Shown here one piece after another: positions 18,108 through 26,866 of a stretch of 64,000 bases of DNA. Positions within the stretch are counted from its first letter, which is position 1. Each line of letters starts with the position of its first letter. Both the position numbers and the translations under genes were made by a program. This DNA comes from Bacteroidales bacterium UBA4070 (GTDB lineage: Bacteria > Bacteroidota > Bacteroidia > Bacteroidales > VadinHA17). The notes beneath the pieces were generated by a model. The model saw nothing but the letters and a program-made list of their open reading frames with translations, was not told the origin of the DNA and did no database searches. The stretch is from contig DFYY01000003.1 of assembly GCA_002383485.1 (NCBI GenBank), positions 1-64,000 on the forward strand, read 5' to 3'.

Positions 18108-18467
18108 TCTGCTGAAAGGGTACGGAAATGCGGTGATATTGCAGGGCTGCTGATATTCCTCACCGGGATGGCGTTAAACATGACCTCTGACAATAAGCTC
18201 ATCCACCTCAGAAAGAAAAGGGCGAGTGACAGTTACCAGATACCGTGTGGCGGGCTGTTTGAGAAGATTTCATGTCCCGACCTTTTTGGTGAGATCGTAG
18301 AGTGGGGCGGTTATGCCCTGCTTTGCTGGTCGCTGCCAGCACTCTCATTCTTTGTCTGGACCTTTTGCAACCTGGTGCCGAGAGCACTGTCGCATCAAAA
18401 GTGGTACAAAGTGCATTTTGCAGATTACCCGGCCGGAAGAAAAGCGGTTATCCCTTATATTTTGTAA
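18108..18467 (+). pseudogene. C-terminal fragment of a steroid 5-alpha-reductase family protein
   Basis: An open stretch in frame from 18108; the first ATG is at 18168, giving 99 residues. It matches the last 40% of the 3-oxo-5-alpha-steroid 4-dehydrogenase (SRD5A/DUF1295) family: LIFLTGMALNMTSDN, YQIPCGGLFEKISCPDLFGEI, EWGGYALLCWSLPALSFFVW, PRALSHQKWYK, and a FADYPAGRKAVIPYIL end. The N-terminal membrane helices (about 140 residues of some 255) are missing. It retains the NADPH-side motifs but cannot be a complete enzyme. Confidence 0.85.
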
Positions 18468-18491
18468 TTTGCCCTTCTAATTCTGAGCGAC

Positions 18492-19235
18492 ATGAAACAT
18501 ACATACCTCAATTGGAAAGGACGGTTCCTCTGGCTTGCCATATTTGCAATTGCGATGGGATTCCTGGAAGGTATAGTTGTCGTCTACCTCAGGGAGCTCT
18601 ATTACCCTGAAGGATTTGCGTTCCCGCTGAAGCTGATGTCTTCAGAGCTGGTGAGAGCTGAGTGGATACGAGAGATTGCCACTCTGGTGATGTTGGCAGC
18701 GGTCGGAATAATTGCAGGAAGGAACGGGCTTCAGCGGCTCTTTTATGCCCTGTTTGCCTTCGGGATCTGGGATATATTCTATTATGTCGCGCTCAACCTG
18801 CTGCTGGGGTGGCCTGTCTCGCTCCTCACCTGGGACCTGCTCTTCCTGATACCCTTTTCATGGCTGGGGCCCGTACTGGCACCCGTGATCAACTCGCTGA
18901 CAATGATACTCATGGCCCTGCTGTTCATTGGCAGGCAGGAGAAGGGTTTTTATATCAGGCTGGGGGTTTCGGACTGGATACTGGTTATTAGCGGGGCATT
19001 TGTAATTCTTTACACCTACCTGGCAGATTATTCCCGTCTCCTTCTTGACAGCGGGGTCCTGAGCGCCAAGGGTGATCCGGCAGCCGGGAAACGATTTATG
19101 GAGATGATAACCGGCTATATACCGGAGGGTTACAGATGGCCACTTTTCATAGCGGGTGAAGCACTGATCCTGGCAGCAACAATCAACGTAATGATAAGAA
19201 GTCATAAATATTCAAGAGATGAAACAACTAACTAA
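18492..19235 (+). CDS. multi-pass membrane protein, function unknown
   Basis: A 247-residue protein with six to seven predicted helices. Conserved-looking patches are GFLEGIVVVYLRELYYPEGF near the start, REIATLVMLAAVG, FGIWDIFYYV and LLTWDLLFLIPFSWLGPVLAPV. I have the impression of a widely distributed uncharacterised family, but cannot name it. The last 17 bases overlap the start of the prolyl oligopeptidase gene, so the two share a message. Confidence 0.75.
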   Translation: MKHTYLNWKGRFLWLAIFAIAMGFLEGIVVVYLRELYYPEGFAFPLKLMSSELVRAEWIREIATLVMLAAVGIIAGRNGLQRLFYALFAFGIWDIFYYVALNLLLGWPVSLLTWDLLFLIPFSWLGPVLAPVINSLTMILMALLFIGRQEKGFYIRLGVSDWILVISGAFVILYTYLADYSRLLLDSGVLSAKGDPAAGKRFMEMITGYIPEGYRWPLFIAGEALILAATINVMIRSHKYSRDETTN

Positions 19236-21315
19236 CCTGATTGCATTTATTATGCTCGCACTTATTTTACCCGGCTGCGGCAGCGGCAAGAACGGGGATT
19301 CAGTCAATTCCGATCCTTACATGTGGCTTGAGGAAGTGCTTGATGAAAAGGCACTTGACTGGGCACGGGCACAGAACAAGCTCTCTGACGAAGCACTAAC
19401 CACGCTTCCGGTTTACACTGAACTTCGCGACAGATTCAATGAAGTACTTAACGACAGGGAAAGGATGATCTATCCGGGAATTACAGGCGATTATTCCTAC
19501 AACCTGTGGCAGGATGAGAAGAATGAGAGAGGTCTCTGGAGGCGCATGCCGAAGAAGGATTACCTGGCAGGGAAAGAGACCTGGGAGACGGTCCTTGATC
19601 TGGACATTCTGTCGGCAGAAGAGGGAAGGAAGTGGGTTTATGGCGGAGCCGTATGGCTTGGTCCCGAGAACCGTTTCTGTCTGCTCCGCCTCTCTGACGG
19701 AGGTAAAGACGAAGTGGTCATAAGGGAATTTGATGCTGTTGAAAAGAAATTCGTAGAGAGAGGATTTTCAATCCCGGAAAGCAAGGGTAGCGTCACCTGG
19801 ATAGACAGGGATCAGATACTTGTTGCAACCAACTATGGGCCAGAAACAATGACCTCATCAGGTTATCCGGCTGTGGCAAAACTATGGAAGAGAGGTAAGG
19901 ATCCCGCATCGGCAGTGACTGTCCACCAGACCGACACCGCCAACATGGGTATTTTTGTCAGCGGGGGAGAGTACAACGGGAAACAGTACGTTTTCCTGAG
20001 CGAGAACGTGGGTTTCTATGAATCGACCATATACTTTCTTACCCCTGACGGGTTGAAGCAGCTTGATATTCCCAAGGATGCTGAGACAAGTGGTATGTTC
20101 AGAGAGCAGATGTTTCTTTACCTCCAGTCTGACTGGACTCTCAGCGGCTCAACCTTTAAAAAGGGTACCCTGGTGAGTTATGATCTCCCTGCGTTCCTGA
20201 CCGGGACGCCTGAGGTAAGAACACTCTATGAGCCAGGGGAAAGAGAAAGCTTTGCAGGTGTAATGACAACCCGTGATTTCATAGTGATTGCCACGATGGA
20301 GAATGTTCAGGGCAGACTGAGGATCATGCGTCCCTCAGGTGAAGGATGGATCACCGAGGCAGTACCTGTACCCGAGTTTGGCACGGTGGGTCTTGCCGGT
20401 GCCGATGACAGGTCAAACGAATATTTCTTCACCTTCAGTAATCCTGTTACACCTACCACTCTCTATTACGGTGACGGCAAAGAAATCAGGGCTATCAGGA
20501 AGCAGAAGGATTACTATGATGCCTCGGGGATTAAGGTGGTCCAGAATGAAGCAGTCTCAAAGGACGGAACGAAAATCCCCTACTTCATCGTTCATCCTGC
20601 TGACATGGCGCTTGACGGCAGCAATCCCACCCTGGTGTACGGGTATGGCGGTTTCAACAGTCCCACCCGTCCCGGTTACAGTTCATTGACAGGCATAGGC
20701 TGGATTGAAAAGGGAGGAATTTATGTAATTGCCAACATACGTGGCGGCGGTGAGTTCGGACCTGAATGGCACCATTCAGCGCTTCGCGAAAAGAGGCAGA
20801 ATGCATATGATGATCTGTTTGCTGTGGCCGAAGACCTTATAAGGCTGAAGATCACCACGCCTGAGCGGATGGGATTTTACGGCTGGAGCAACGGAGGATT
20901 GCTGGCCGGTGTTGCCATGACGCAGAGGCCGGATCTCTGGAATGCCGTTGTCATAGGTGCTCCCCTGCTGGATATGAAGAGGTACAACAAGCTCCTGGCC
21001 GGCGCAAGCTGGATGGACGAGTACGGAAATCCAGACGTGCCGGAGGACTGGTCATTCATCAGCAAATACTCTCCGTATCAGAATGTAAAGAAGGATGTGA
21101 AGTATCCGACACCTCTGTTTATCACCTCCACCAGGGATGACAGGGTTCACCCTGGTCATGCCCGTAAGATGGCAGCAAAGATGATTGACATGGGTCACCC
21201 TCTCTTCTATCATGAAACGATAGAGGGCGGTCACGGGGCATCGTCAACCAATGCCCAGGAGGCGGAGATGAGGGCTCTGATGTACACCTATCTCAAGCTC
21301 ATGCTGATGGATTAA
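19219..21315 (+). CDS. prolyl oligopeptidase, S9A family, lipoprotein
   Basis: A 698-residue serine peptidase that cleaves short peptides after proline. Lipobox Cys20 in LPGC, so it acts outside the cytoplasm. The N-terminal beta-propeller begins SDPYMWLEEVLDEKALDWARAQN, the standard S9A start. The alpha/beta hydrolase domain has the nucleophile in GWSNGG (Ser557), the aspartate in DDRVHPGH (Asp641) and the histidine in GGHGAS (His672 by count). Intact and full length. The start overlaps the upstream membrane-protein gene. Confidence 0.92.
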   Translation: MKQLTNLIAFIMLALILPGCGSGKNGDSVNSDPYMWLEEVLDEKALDWARAQNKLSDEALTTLPVYTELRDRFNEVLNDRERMIYPGITGDYSYNLWQDEKNERGLWRRMPKKDYLAGKETWETVLDLDILSAEEGRKWVYGGAVWLGPENRFCLLRLSDGGKDEVVIREFDAVEKKFVERGFSIPESKGSVTWIDRDQILVATNYGPETMTSSGYPAVAKLWKRGKDPASAVTVHQTDTANMGIFVSGGEYNGKQYVFLSENVGFYESTIYFLTPDGLKQLDIPKDAETSGMFREQMFLYLQSDWTLSGSTFKKGTLVSYDLPAFLTGTPEVRTLYEPGERESFAGVMTTRDFIVIATMENVQGRLRIMRPSGEGWITEAVPVPEFGTVGLAGADDRSNEYFFTFSNPVTPTTLYYGDGKEIRAIRKQKDYYDASGIKVVQNEAVSKDGTKIPYFIVHPADMALDGSNPTLVYGYGGFNSPTRPGYSSLTGIGWIEKGGIYVIANIRGGGEFGPEWHHSALREKRQNAYDDLFAVAEDLIRLKITTPERMGFYGWSNGGLLAGVAMTQRPDLWNAVVIGAPLLDMKRYNKLLAGASWMDEYGNPDVPEDWSFISKYSPYQNVKKDVKYPTPLFITSTRDDRVHPGHARKMAAKMIDMGHPLFYHETIEGGHGASSTNAQEAEMRALMYTYLKLMLMD

Positions 21316-21399
21316 ATGACAGTTCATCAGGGAAGATTGCGTGATCTCCCTCGCTGAATCCCACAACATGCACGATATGAAGCTTCAGAGCGAGGCTTA

Positions 21400-21777
21400 T
21401 CACTGCCGGGGAGGCGAGCTGCCCCTGGCAAAGAACGGGTTTGATGAGAAGTGGGCCAGTCCGGCCCGCACCTGCCGGAAAACGGAGAAATCGCCACCGG
21501 ATAGACTCTCAATCATATCATTCTTGGCCAGCATCTTGGCTATATCCATCTCTGCGGATGTCCCGGGCGGATTATTGAACATATACCGTGAGACATAATG
21601 CCTCACTCCCCACAGTCTCTCTGCTCCCCTGTTGAAGAGGTTGACTCTGTGACCCGTCAGGGCAAGGTGCGCTGCCATCACCTTACCGCCATGACCCGCT
21701 CCGAACACGGCAACAGCGTCTTCCCCGGTTGTATGTGGCCGATGCATGATAATCTGATTGTTGCCTCTCTTCAGCAA
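21400..21777 (-). pseudogene. opine/octopine dehydrogenase-like fragment
   Basis: A 125-codon minus-strand frame. Residues 18-50 (EDAVAVFGAGHGGKVMAAHL, ALTGHRVNLFNR) are the N-terminal Rossmann strand and GxGxxG loop of the NAD/NADP octopine dehydrogenase (opine DH) type. After GAERLWGVRHY the sequence does not follow the family, although a later MIESLSGGDFSVF resembles a C-terminal opine-DH segment. A complete enzyme has about 360 residues, so this is a remnant, possibly two ends joined by an internal deletion. The second part is a weak match. Confidence 0.5.
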
Positions 21778-21821
21778 GATAAGAAAATCTCTGAAAAAAG
21801 CAAGAAAAGGTACAAAACGTG

Positions 21822-21853
21822 GAAGACTGTCGGTTGGGGCTCCGGCAGTCTTC
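21822..21853. repeat. strong hairpin (12-base stem)
   Basis: GAAGACTGTCGG (21822-21833) pairs with CCGGCAGTCTTC (21842-21853) with one wobble position, loop TTGGGGCT. On the minus strand it is followed by a T-rich stretch, so it could terminate minus-strand transcription, though no intact minus-strand gene ends here. Confidence 0.6.
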
Positions 21854-22032
21854 GCTGCATTAAAACGGACTTATGGAAAGAAAAAAGAAATGCCGTTATA
21901 GCATCGGTTCTGTCCTGCTTGCAGGAATAAACCTAAGTCGAAATATATAAAACCGAAAATGAAGATTTGATGAAAAAGTCATTTTGTTAACGGTGCATCG
22001 ATTACCGTTTATGCATTGGTGCCTGCCCCTAC

Positions 22033-22057
22033 TCTGCCAGAATATTCCACTGGCAGA
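22033..22057. repeat. perfect 8-base inverted repeat
   Basis: TCTGCCAG, spacer AATATTCCA, CTGGCAGA. It is 110 bases upstream of the first serine hydrolase ATG. Symmetry and spacing would suit an operator for a dimeric regulator, but no second copy was seen. Confidence 0.45.
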
Positions 22058-22166
22058 ACCGTCAACGATATGAATGTTATCCGCTGCCGAAAACCAGGAG
22101 AGCAGGGCTGGTCATTTACCTCAATTATGCTAACTTTATTCGCTCATAAAGGACCTATCACGAATT

Positions 22167-23729
22167 ATGAAAAAGATGCTTACCCTTTCGCTGATGCTGT
22201 TAATCTTCACTGCAGCATGGTCACAACCCCTTACTTCGGACCAGATAGACAAACTGGCCGAGCAGACATTAAAGACATTCAATGTGCCGGGCATCGCCGT
22301 TGCGGTGGTCAAGGATGACAAGGTTGTGCATATGAAGGGGTACGGTGTCAGCTCAATCACGACCGGCAAGAAAACTGACGAAAACACCCTCTTCGCCATT
22401 GCGTCAAACTCCAAAGCTTTTACCGCCGCTGCCCTTGGTATTCTTGTTGACGAGGGGAAGCTGAAATGGGAAACGAAGGTCACTGACATCATACCGGAGT
22501 TCAGGCTTTACAACTCATATGTCACGGAAGATTTCAACATAAAGGACCTCCTGACACACAGAAGCGGCATGGGACTCGGGGCAGGCGACCTGATGCTGTG
22601 GCCGGATTCGTCAACCTTCACTAAAGAAGAGATAATACATAACCTGAGGTATCTGAAGCAGACCTCGTCATTCAGGACGAAGTATGATTATGACAATCTC
22701 CTTTACCTGGTTGCCGGCGAAGTGGTGGACCGTATCACCGGGCAGAGCTGGGAAGAATTCGTGGAGGAGAGGATTATGAAGCCGCTGGAAATGACAAACT
22801 CGGCAGCATCATACAACAGGGTCAGGGACAGGTCAAACCTGATGGATGCCCACATACCGGTGGAAGGTGTGCTTCAGGTAGTGCCGATGTATCAGAGCAG
22901 CCTGTTTAATTCAGGTGCCGGGATCATCAGCAGTGTTGCAGATATGAGCAAATGGGTTATGATGCATATTAACCGGGGCAGCTACGGTGAGTACAACAGC
23001 AAGCAGTTGCTCAGGGAGGCAACACATCGTGAAATGTGGACCCCGCAGACCATAATCCCGGTCAGCAACCCGGGCCCGTACAGGAGTCATTTTGCTGCCT
23101 ACGGGCTTGGCTGGGGTCTCACCGATGTGGCAGGATACCTGCAGGCATCGCATACCGGAGGTCTGGGTGGTGTTGTAACGCAGGTGACAATCATACCCGA
23201 GCTGAAGCTGGGGATCATTGTATTTACAAACCAGCAGGAAGGTGCTGCCTTCACAACCATAACAAACACAATCAAGGACGGTTACCTGGGCGTGAAAGGG
23301 AATGACTGGATCAGGACTCTGAGCGAAAACGTTGAGAAAAACCGTGCAGAGGCGAAAAGGATAACCGATGAAGTATGGGCAAAAGTTGAAGCACAGAGAT
23401 CAAAGAGCGGATCGCAGGTTGACCATGTGCTTTACACGGGCACTTACACCGACAACTGGTTTGGCGACATAGTTATCTCAGATGCAGGCAGCAGACTCCG
23501 CTTCCGGTCGGTCAAGTCTCCGCAACTGAGGGGTGACATGCTGTTTTATACCGGCAACACGTTCATAGTCAAGTGGGATGACAGGTCGATGGATGCTGAC
23601 GCCTATGCTGTTTTCACCCTCGGCAAGGAAGGAATGGCAGTAGCTTTCACAATGGAAGCCATCTCACCACTGACAGATTTCAGTTATGATTTCCATGATC
23701 TCTACCTGAAAAGAAAACCGGAAAAATGA
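22167..23729 (+). CDS. exported serine hydrolase, beta-lactamase class C fold, with DUF3471
   Basis: A 520-residue penicillin-binding-protein-like hydrolase. Signal peptide to about residue 19 (AAWSQ). The active-site SxxK is SNSK at 80-83, and YDN at 175-177 supplies the second motif. A long C-terminal domain from about 405 begins YTGTYTDNWFGDIVI and matches DUF3471, usual in this group. Substrates may be D-amino-acid peptides or esters. It overlaps its tandem paralogue by ATGA at 23726, so the two are co-translated. Confidence 0.9.
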   Translation: MKKMLTLSLMLLIFTAAWSQPLTSDQIDKLAEQTLKTFNVPGIAVAVVKDDKVVHMKGYGVSSITTGKKTDENTLFAIASNSKAFTAAALGILVDEGKLKWETKVTDIIPEFRLYNSYVTEDFNIKDLLTHRSGMGLGAGDLMLWPDSSTFTKEEIIHNLRYLKQTSSFRTKYDYDNLLYLVAGEVVDRITGQSWEEFVEERIMKPLEMTNSAASYNRVRDRSNLMDAHIPVEGVLQVVPMYQSSLFNSGAGIISSVADMSKWVMMHINRGSYGEYNSKQLLREATHREMWTPQTIIPVSNPGPYRSHFAAYGLGWGLTDVAGYLQASHTGGLGGVVTQVTIIPELKLGIIVFTNQQEGAAFTTITNTIKDGYLGVKGNDWIRTLSENVEKNRAEAKRITDEVWAKVEAQRSKSGSQVDHVLYTGTYTDNWFGDIVISDAGSRLRFRSVKSPQLRGDMLFYTGNTFIVKWDDRSMDADAYAVFTLGKEGMAVAFTMEAISPLTDFSYDFHDLYLKRKPEK

Positions 23730-25291
23730 AACGTGCCCTTTCCGTTCTACTGCTTTCGGCACTCTTTATCACGGCTTCGGGGCAGCCTCTGACCGAAAAG
23801 CAGATAGACAGACTCGTGAAGAGAGCCATGAAGGAGTTCTGCATTCCCGGCATCGCCGTGGCAGTGATAAAGGATGACGCGGCAGTCCATATGAAGGGAT
23901 ACGGCGTTCGTTCGATCGCCACCCGGCAGAAAACGGATGAACATACCCTCTTCGCGATAGCGTCGAACACCAAGGCCTTCACCGTGGCCGCACTCGGTAT
24001 TCTTATCGATGAAGGAAAGATAACCTGGGAAACGAAGGTCATTGAGGTCATCCCGGGGTTCAGGCTCTACAATTCTTACGTCACAGAGGACTTCAAGATT
24101 AAGGACCTGCTGAGCCACCGCAGCGGCATGGGACAGGGAGCCGGTGACCTGATGTCATGGCCCGATTCCGCAATGTTCACTGCCAGCGAAATAATTCATA
24201 ACCTGAGGTACCTGAAGCAGACATCGTCGTTCCGGACAAAATATGATTATGACAACCTCCTGTATATCGTTGCCGGCGAAGTGGTTGCCCGGATTTCAGG
24301 GATGAGCTGGGAAGAGTTCGTGGAATCGCGGATCATGGAGCCCCTTGGGATGGACGGATCATCCGCTTCATTCAAAAGGATCAAGGACCGGACGAACATC
24401 ATTGATGCACATGTACCACTTGACGGGAAGCTGCAGGTGGTTGCAAAGCAGGAAGGCAAAATACACAACTCGGTAGGTGGTATCTACAGCAATATAAATG
24501 ATCTGGGCAAATGGGTCATGCTGCAGATGAATAATGGCAGATATGGCCTTAAACTTGAAAAACAGATATTTTCTGAAGCGGTGCACCGGGAGATGTGGAC
24601 ACCGCAGACTGTCAGACCTGTAAGCGGTGACACGCCCTACAGGACCAGTTTCGCTACCTACGGCCTGGGATGGCACCTCACTGACATAAACGGTCACCTG
24701 CAGGTCTATCACACAGGCAGTCACGCAGGCATTGAGACCAGAGTGACGATGCTGCCGGAGCTCCGGCTTGGAATCATCGTTCTGACCAATCAACAGGAGT
24801 CCGGGGCCCACCTCGCTGTCACAAATGCAATCATGGACGGTTATCTGGGGATATCCGGCAATGACTGGGTTGGGAAGATGAAGGAGAGAATGCTTAAAGA
24901 TAAGGCCGAAGCAAAAGAGATCACTGACCGGGTGTGGGCAACAGTTGAAGCGAAGAGAAAAGAAACGACTTCCGGGATAGACACACTGGCCTTTTCAGGG
25001 ACCTACACCGATGCGTGGTTCGGTGATGTTGTAATCTCTGAAGAGAACGGAAAGCTCAGGTTCAGAGCTTTGAAGTCCCCGAAACTGAGAGGCGAAATGT
25101 TTCACTATACCGCCAACACCTTTATAATTAAGTGGGATGACAGAAGCATGGACGCCGATGCCTTTGCAGTCTTCTCCAGGGACAGGGAGGGAAAGCCGTC
25201 GGCAATAACAATGGAGGCCGTCTCGCCTCTCACCGACTTCAGTTATGACTTTCACGACCTGTACCTGAAAAGGACAGATACAGACAAATGA
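23726..25291 (+). CDS. exported serine hydrolase, beta-lactamase class C fold, paralogue of upstream gene
   Basis: A 521-residue sister of the preceding gene, collinear along its whole length with no large gap. SNTK at 80-83 is the SxxK nucleophile motif, and the YDYDN tyrosine motif and C-terminal DUF3471 domain (FSGTYTDAWFGDVVI) are also kept. Signal peptide ends near TASGQ. The longest differences are in the middle (about residues 235-300), near the expected substrate pocket. That pattern suggests duplication followed by a change in substrate range. Confidence 0.9.
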   Translation: MKRALSVLLLSALFITASGQPLTEKQIDRLVKRAMKEFCIPGIAVAVIKDDAAVHMKGYGVRSIATRQKTDEHTLFAIASNTKAFTVAALGILIDEGKITWETKVIEVIPGFRLYNSYVTEDFKIKDLLSHRSGMGQGAGDLMSWPDSAMFTASEIIHNLRYLKQTSSFRTKYDYDNLLYIVAGEVVARISGMSWEEFVESRIMEPLGMDGSSASFKRIKDRTNIIDAHVPLDGKLQVVAKQEGKIHNSVGGIYSNINDLGKWVMLQMNNGRYGLKLEKQIFSEAVHREMWTPQTVRPVSGDTPYRTSFATYGLGWHLTDINGHLQVYHTGSHAGIETRVTMLPELRLGIIVLTNQQESGAHLAVTNAIMDGYLGISGNDWVGKMKERMLKDKAEAKEITDRVWATVEAKRKETTSGIDTLAFSGTYTDAWFGDVVISEENGKLRFRALKSPKLRGEMFHYTANTFIIKWDDRSMDADAFAVFSRDREGKPSAITMEAVSPLTDFSYDFHDLYLKRTDTDK

Positions 25292-25777
25292 AAATCAAAT
25301 GATTCCTGCCAGGCCAAGAGTGAAACAGGGCATGACATAAGGCTGAAAGCTTCATTATGAGACATCCGTCAGCCAGGAATGATCTCTTCCTTATCCCTTA
25401 CGGCACAGTGCACGGTTCAGGAAGAAACAACCTGGTCCTCGAGATAAGCACCACACCCTATACTTTTACATTCAAGATGTACGACTGGTTGCGGCTTCGA
25501 TGATGACAACCGGCCAGTCATTATATACTGATGATTATCACATGGTAAACGGATTCTCGCGCAAGACGGCAGGGCTTGATTGTGAATATCATTCCTTTAT
25601 ACCCGGCTAGCGCAGCAGGATTCTGGTAAGGGGGCCACAAACGGCAAGGATTACATGGAATGGGAGACAACACAGACAGTCGGGTAATGTAAAATGAAGA
25701 ATGTCGGGCTCTGTGCAAACAATTAAACTGGTATCTTAGCTCCTTAACAGGATTGATTAACCTAATCCGTTCACTTT
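25292..25777. other. intergenic region with a gene remnant
   Basis: A gap of nearly 500 bases. It holds the phosphomannose isomerase fragment (25336-25503). The rest, about 25504-25777, has short frames only and no protein-like composition that I can recognise. No terminator-like hairpin with a T-run was found. Confidence 0.6.
25336..25503 (+). pseudogene. fragment of class I mannose-6-phosphate isomerase
   Basis: A 55-codon stretch with no full start and a TGA at the end. It reads HKAESFIMRHPSARNDLFLI, PYGTVHGSGRNNLVLEIS, TTPYTFTFKMYDWLRLR. This is the cupin metal-site region of class I mannose-6-phosphate isomerase (ManA-like): the GTVH.SG loop, LVLEIS and TFKMYDWLRL. A complete protein has several hundred residues more on both sides. 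Only this piece remains, so it is a decayed gene. Confidence 0.75.
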
Positions 25778-26866
25778 ATGAGCTTCATTTATTTAAGTAC
25801 TTTTCTATCAGCAATTATCGGTTTAATTATTATTGCATGGATCCGCAGCTTCGACATCTATGAAAAGGAGACATTCATTGCAATGTTCTGGGCTTTCCTG
25901 GCGGGTGGCATTACATCGGTACTGACGGCACTCGGCATCTACGAATTCCTGAGGCTCTTCGGGCTGGATGATGCTTCGTTGAGCACCACCCTTGGCTCTT
26001 TCCTGGTAATCGGGCCGGTGGAAGAGTTCGCGAAGCTGCTGGGGCTGATCGTAGTATATAATCTCATCCGAAAACAATTCAATGAGCTGACTGACGGTGT
26101 CATCTATATGGCATGTGTTGCACTGGGCTTTTCAATCATTGAGAACTATTTCTATGCCAACGCCCAGGAAAACAGTCAGTATCTCCTTTTCTACAGGGCC
26201 TTCATCAGCACTCCTGCACACATATCTTTCAGTGTTATAATAGGTTATGCCTGGTACAGGTATAAGAGGGAGAACAAGCCATTCGGCACTGTAATTCTTG
26301 CACTTGTGGTTGCAAGCATTTTGCACGGTGTCTTTGATGCCCTGGCGTTCAGTCCCTGGTTTAACTTTCTGCTGCTGTTCTATCTCTATTTTATTATCAT
26401 ACAGACGCTCAGGGTTGTTCAGTACACAAACGTCGTCTCTCCTTTCCGGCCTGCCTTTGAGGCACTCTTTGAAAACTCTGCCGGCGAGACGGCCAAAGGC
26501 ATCGAATGTCCCAACTGCGGATCAGTCGACCCGAAGGAGCTGTACCGCAATAAATACTTCACCGCCTGCAGGTGTGACGGATGCGGCTATCATATAGCGT
26601 CGCGGGGAGACATGCGGAGGATTTTCAGGCTCTTTGCCCCGGAATACAAGAGGCTTGGGAAGAAGCTGACGCCAGCCAGGTTCAGTGACGGGCGCACGCT
26701 AATGAGTGTTTACGGATCAGCCTTCTTTGGCGGTAGTGGCAGCAGGGGTTTCTTCAGGGTTGGAGAGCTGGCTGAAAGGCTGCAGGCCATCAATAACGAA
26801 CTTATGACCAGGTTCAGAAAACGGTCTTTTGTCTCCGGAAACCTTCTCAGGCGTCTATTTGAATGA
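25778..26866 (+). CDS. PrsW-like intramembrane metalloprotease with C-terminal cysteine-rich domain
   Basis: A 362-residue protein. The first 215 residues have seven to eight helices and the PrsW motifs: VEEFAKL with Glu82-Glu83, SIIENYF with Glu122, a histidine in TPAHISFS (His148), and ILHGVFDA (His183, Asp187). PrsW enzymes cleave anti-sigma factors or membrane substrates. Residues about 241-275 add a zinc-ribbon-like segment (CPNCG, then CRCDGCG) not part of the core family. It overlaps nagA by four bases (ATGA), unusual for a protease, and begins an operon that runs to 32863. Confidence 0.88.
   Translation: MSFIYLSTFLSAIIGLIIIAWIRSFDIYEKETFIAMFWAFLAGGITSVLTALGIYEFLRLFGLDDASLSTTLGSFLVIGPVEEFAKLLGLIVVYNLIRKQFNELTDGVIYMACVALGFSIIENYFYANAQENSQYLLFYRAFISTPAHISFSVIIGYAWYRYKRENKPFGTVILALVVASILHGVFDALAFSPWFNFLLLFYLYFIIIQTLRVVQYTNVVSPFRPAFEALFENSAGETAKGIECPNCGSVDPKELYRNKYFTACRCDGCGYHIASRGDMRRIFRLFAPEYKRLGKKLTPARFSDGRTLMSVYGSAFFGGSGSRGFFRVGELAERLQAINNELMTRFRKRSFVSGNLLRRLFE

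Larger units (their letters stand above)
21778..22166. other. intergenic region with two hairpins
   Basis: No gene supported. It contains a 12-base stem with one G-U-type mismatch at 21822-21853 and a perfect 8-base inverted repeat at 22033-22057. Small frames here lack protein-like composition. It lies between the opine-DH remnant and the serine hydrolase pair, and is a plausible regulatory leader or scar. Confidence 0.6.

Noticed and set aside
21598..21930. Plus-strand frame opposite the opine-DH-like fragment
   Set aside because: It is antisense to the Rossmann-fold stretch and has no domain; the minus strand carries the recognisable GxGxxG motif.
22016..22318. Plus-strand frame ahead of and into the first serine hydrolase
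   Set aside because: It overlaps the hydrolase signal peptide in another frame and has no recognisable pattern.
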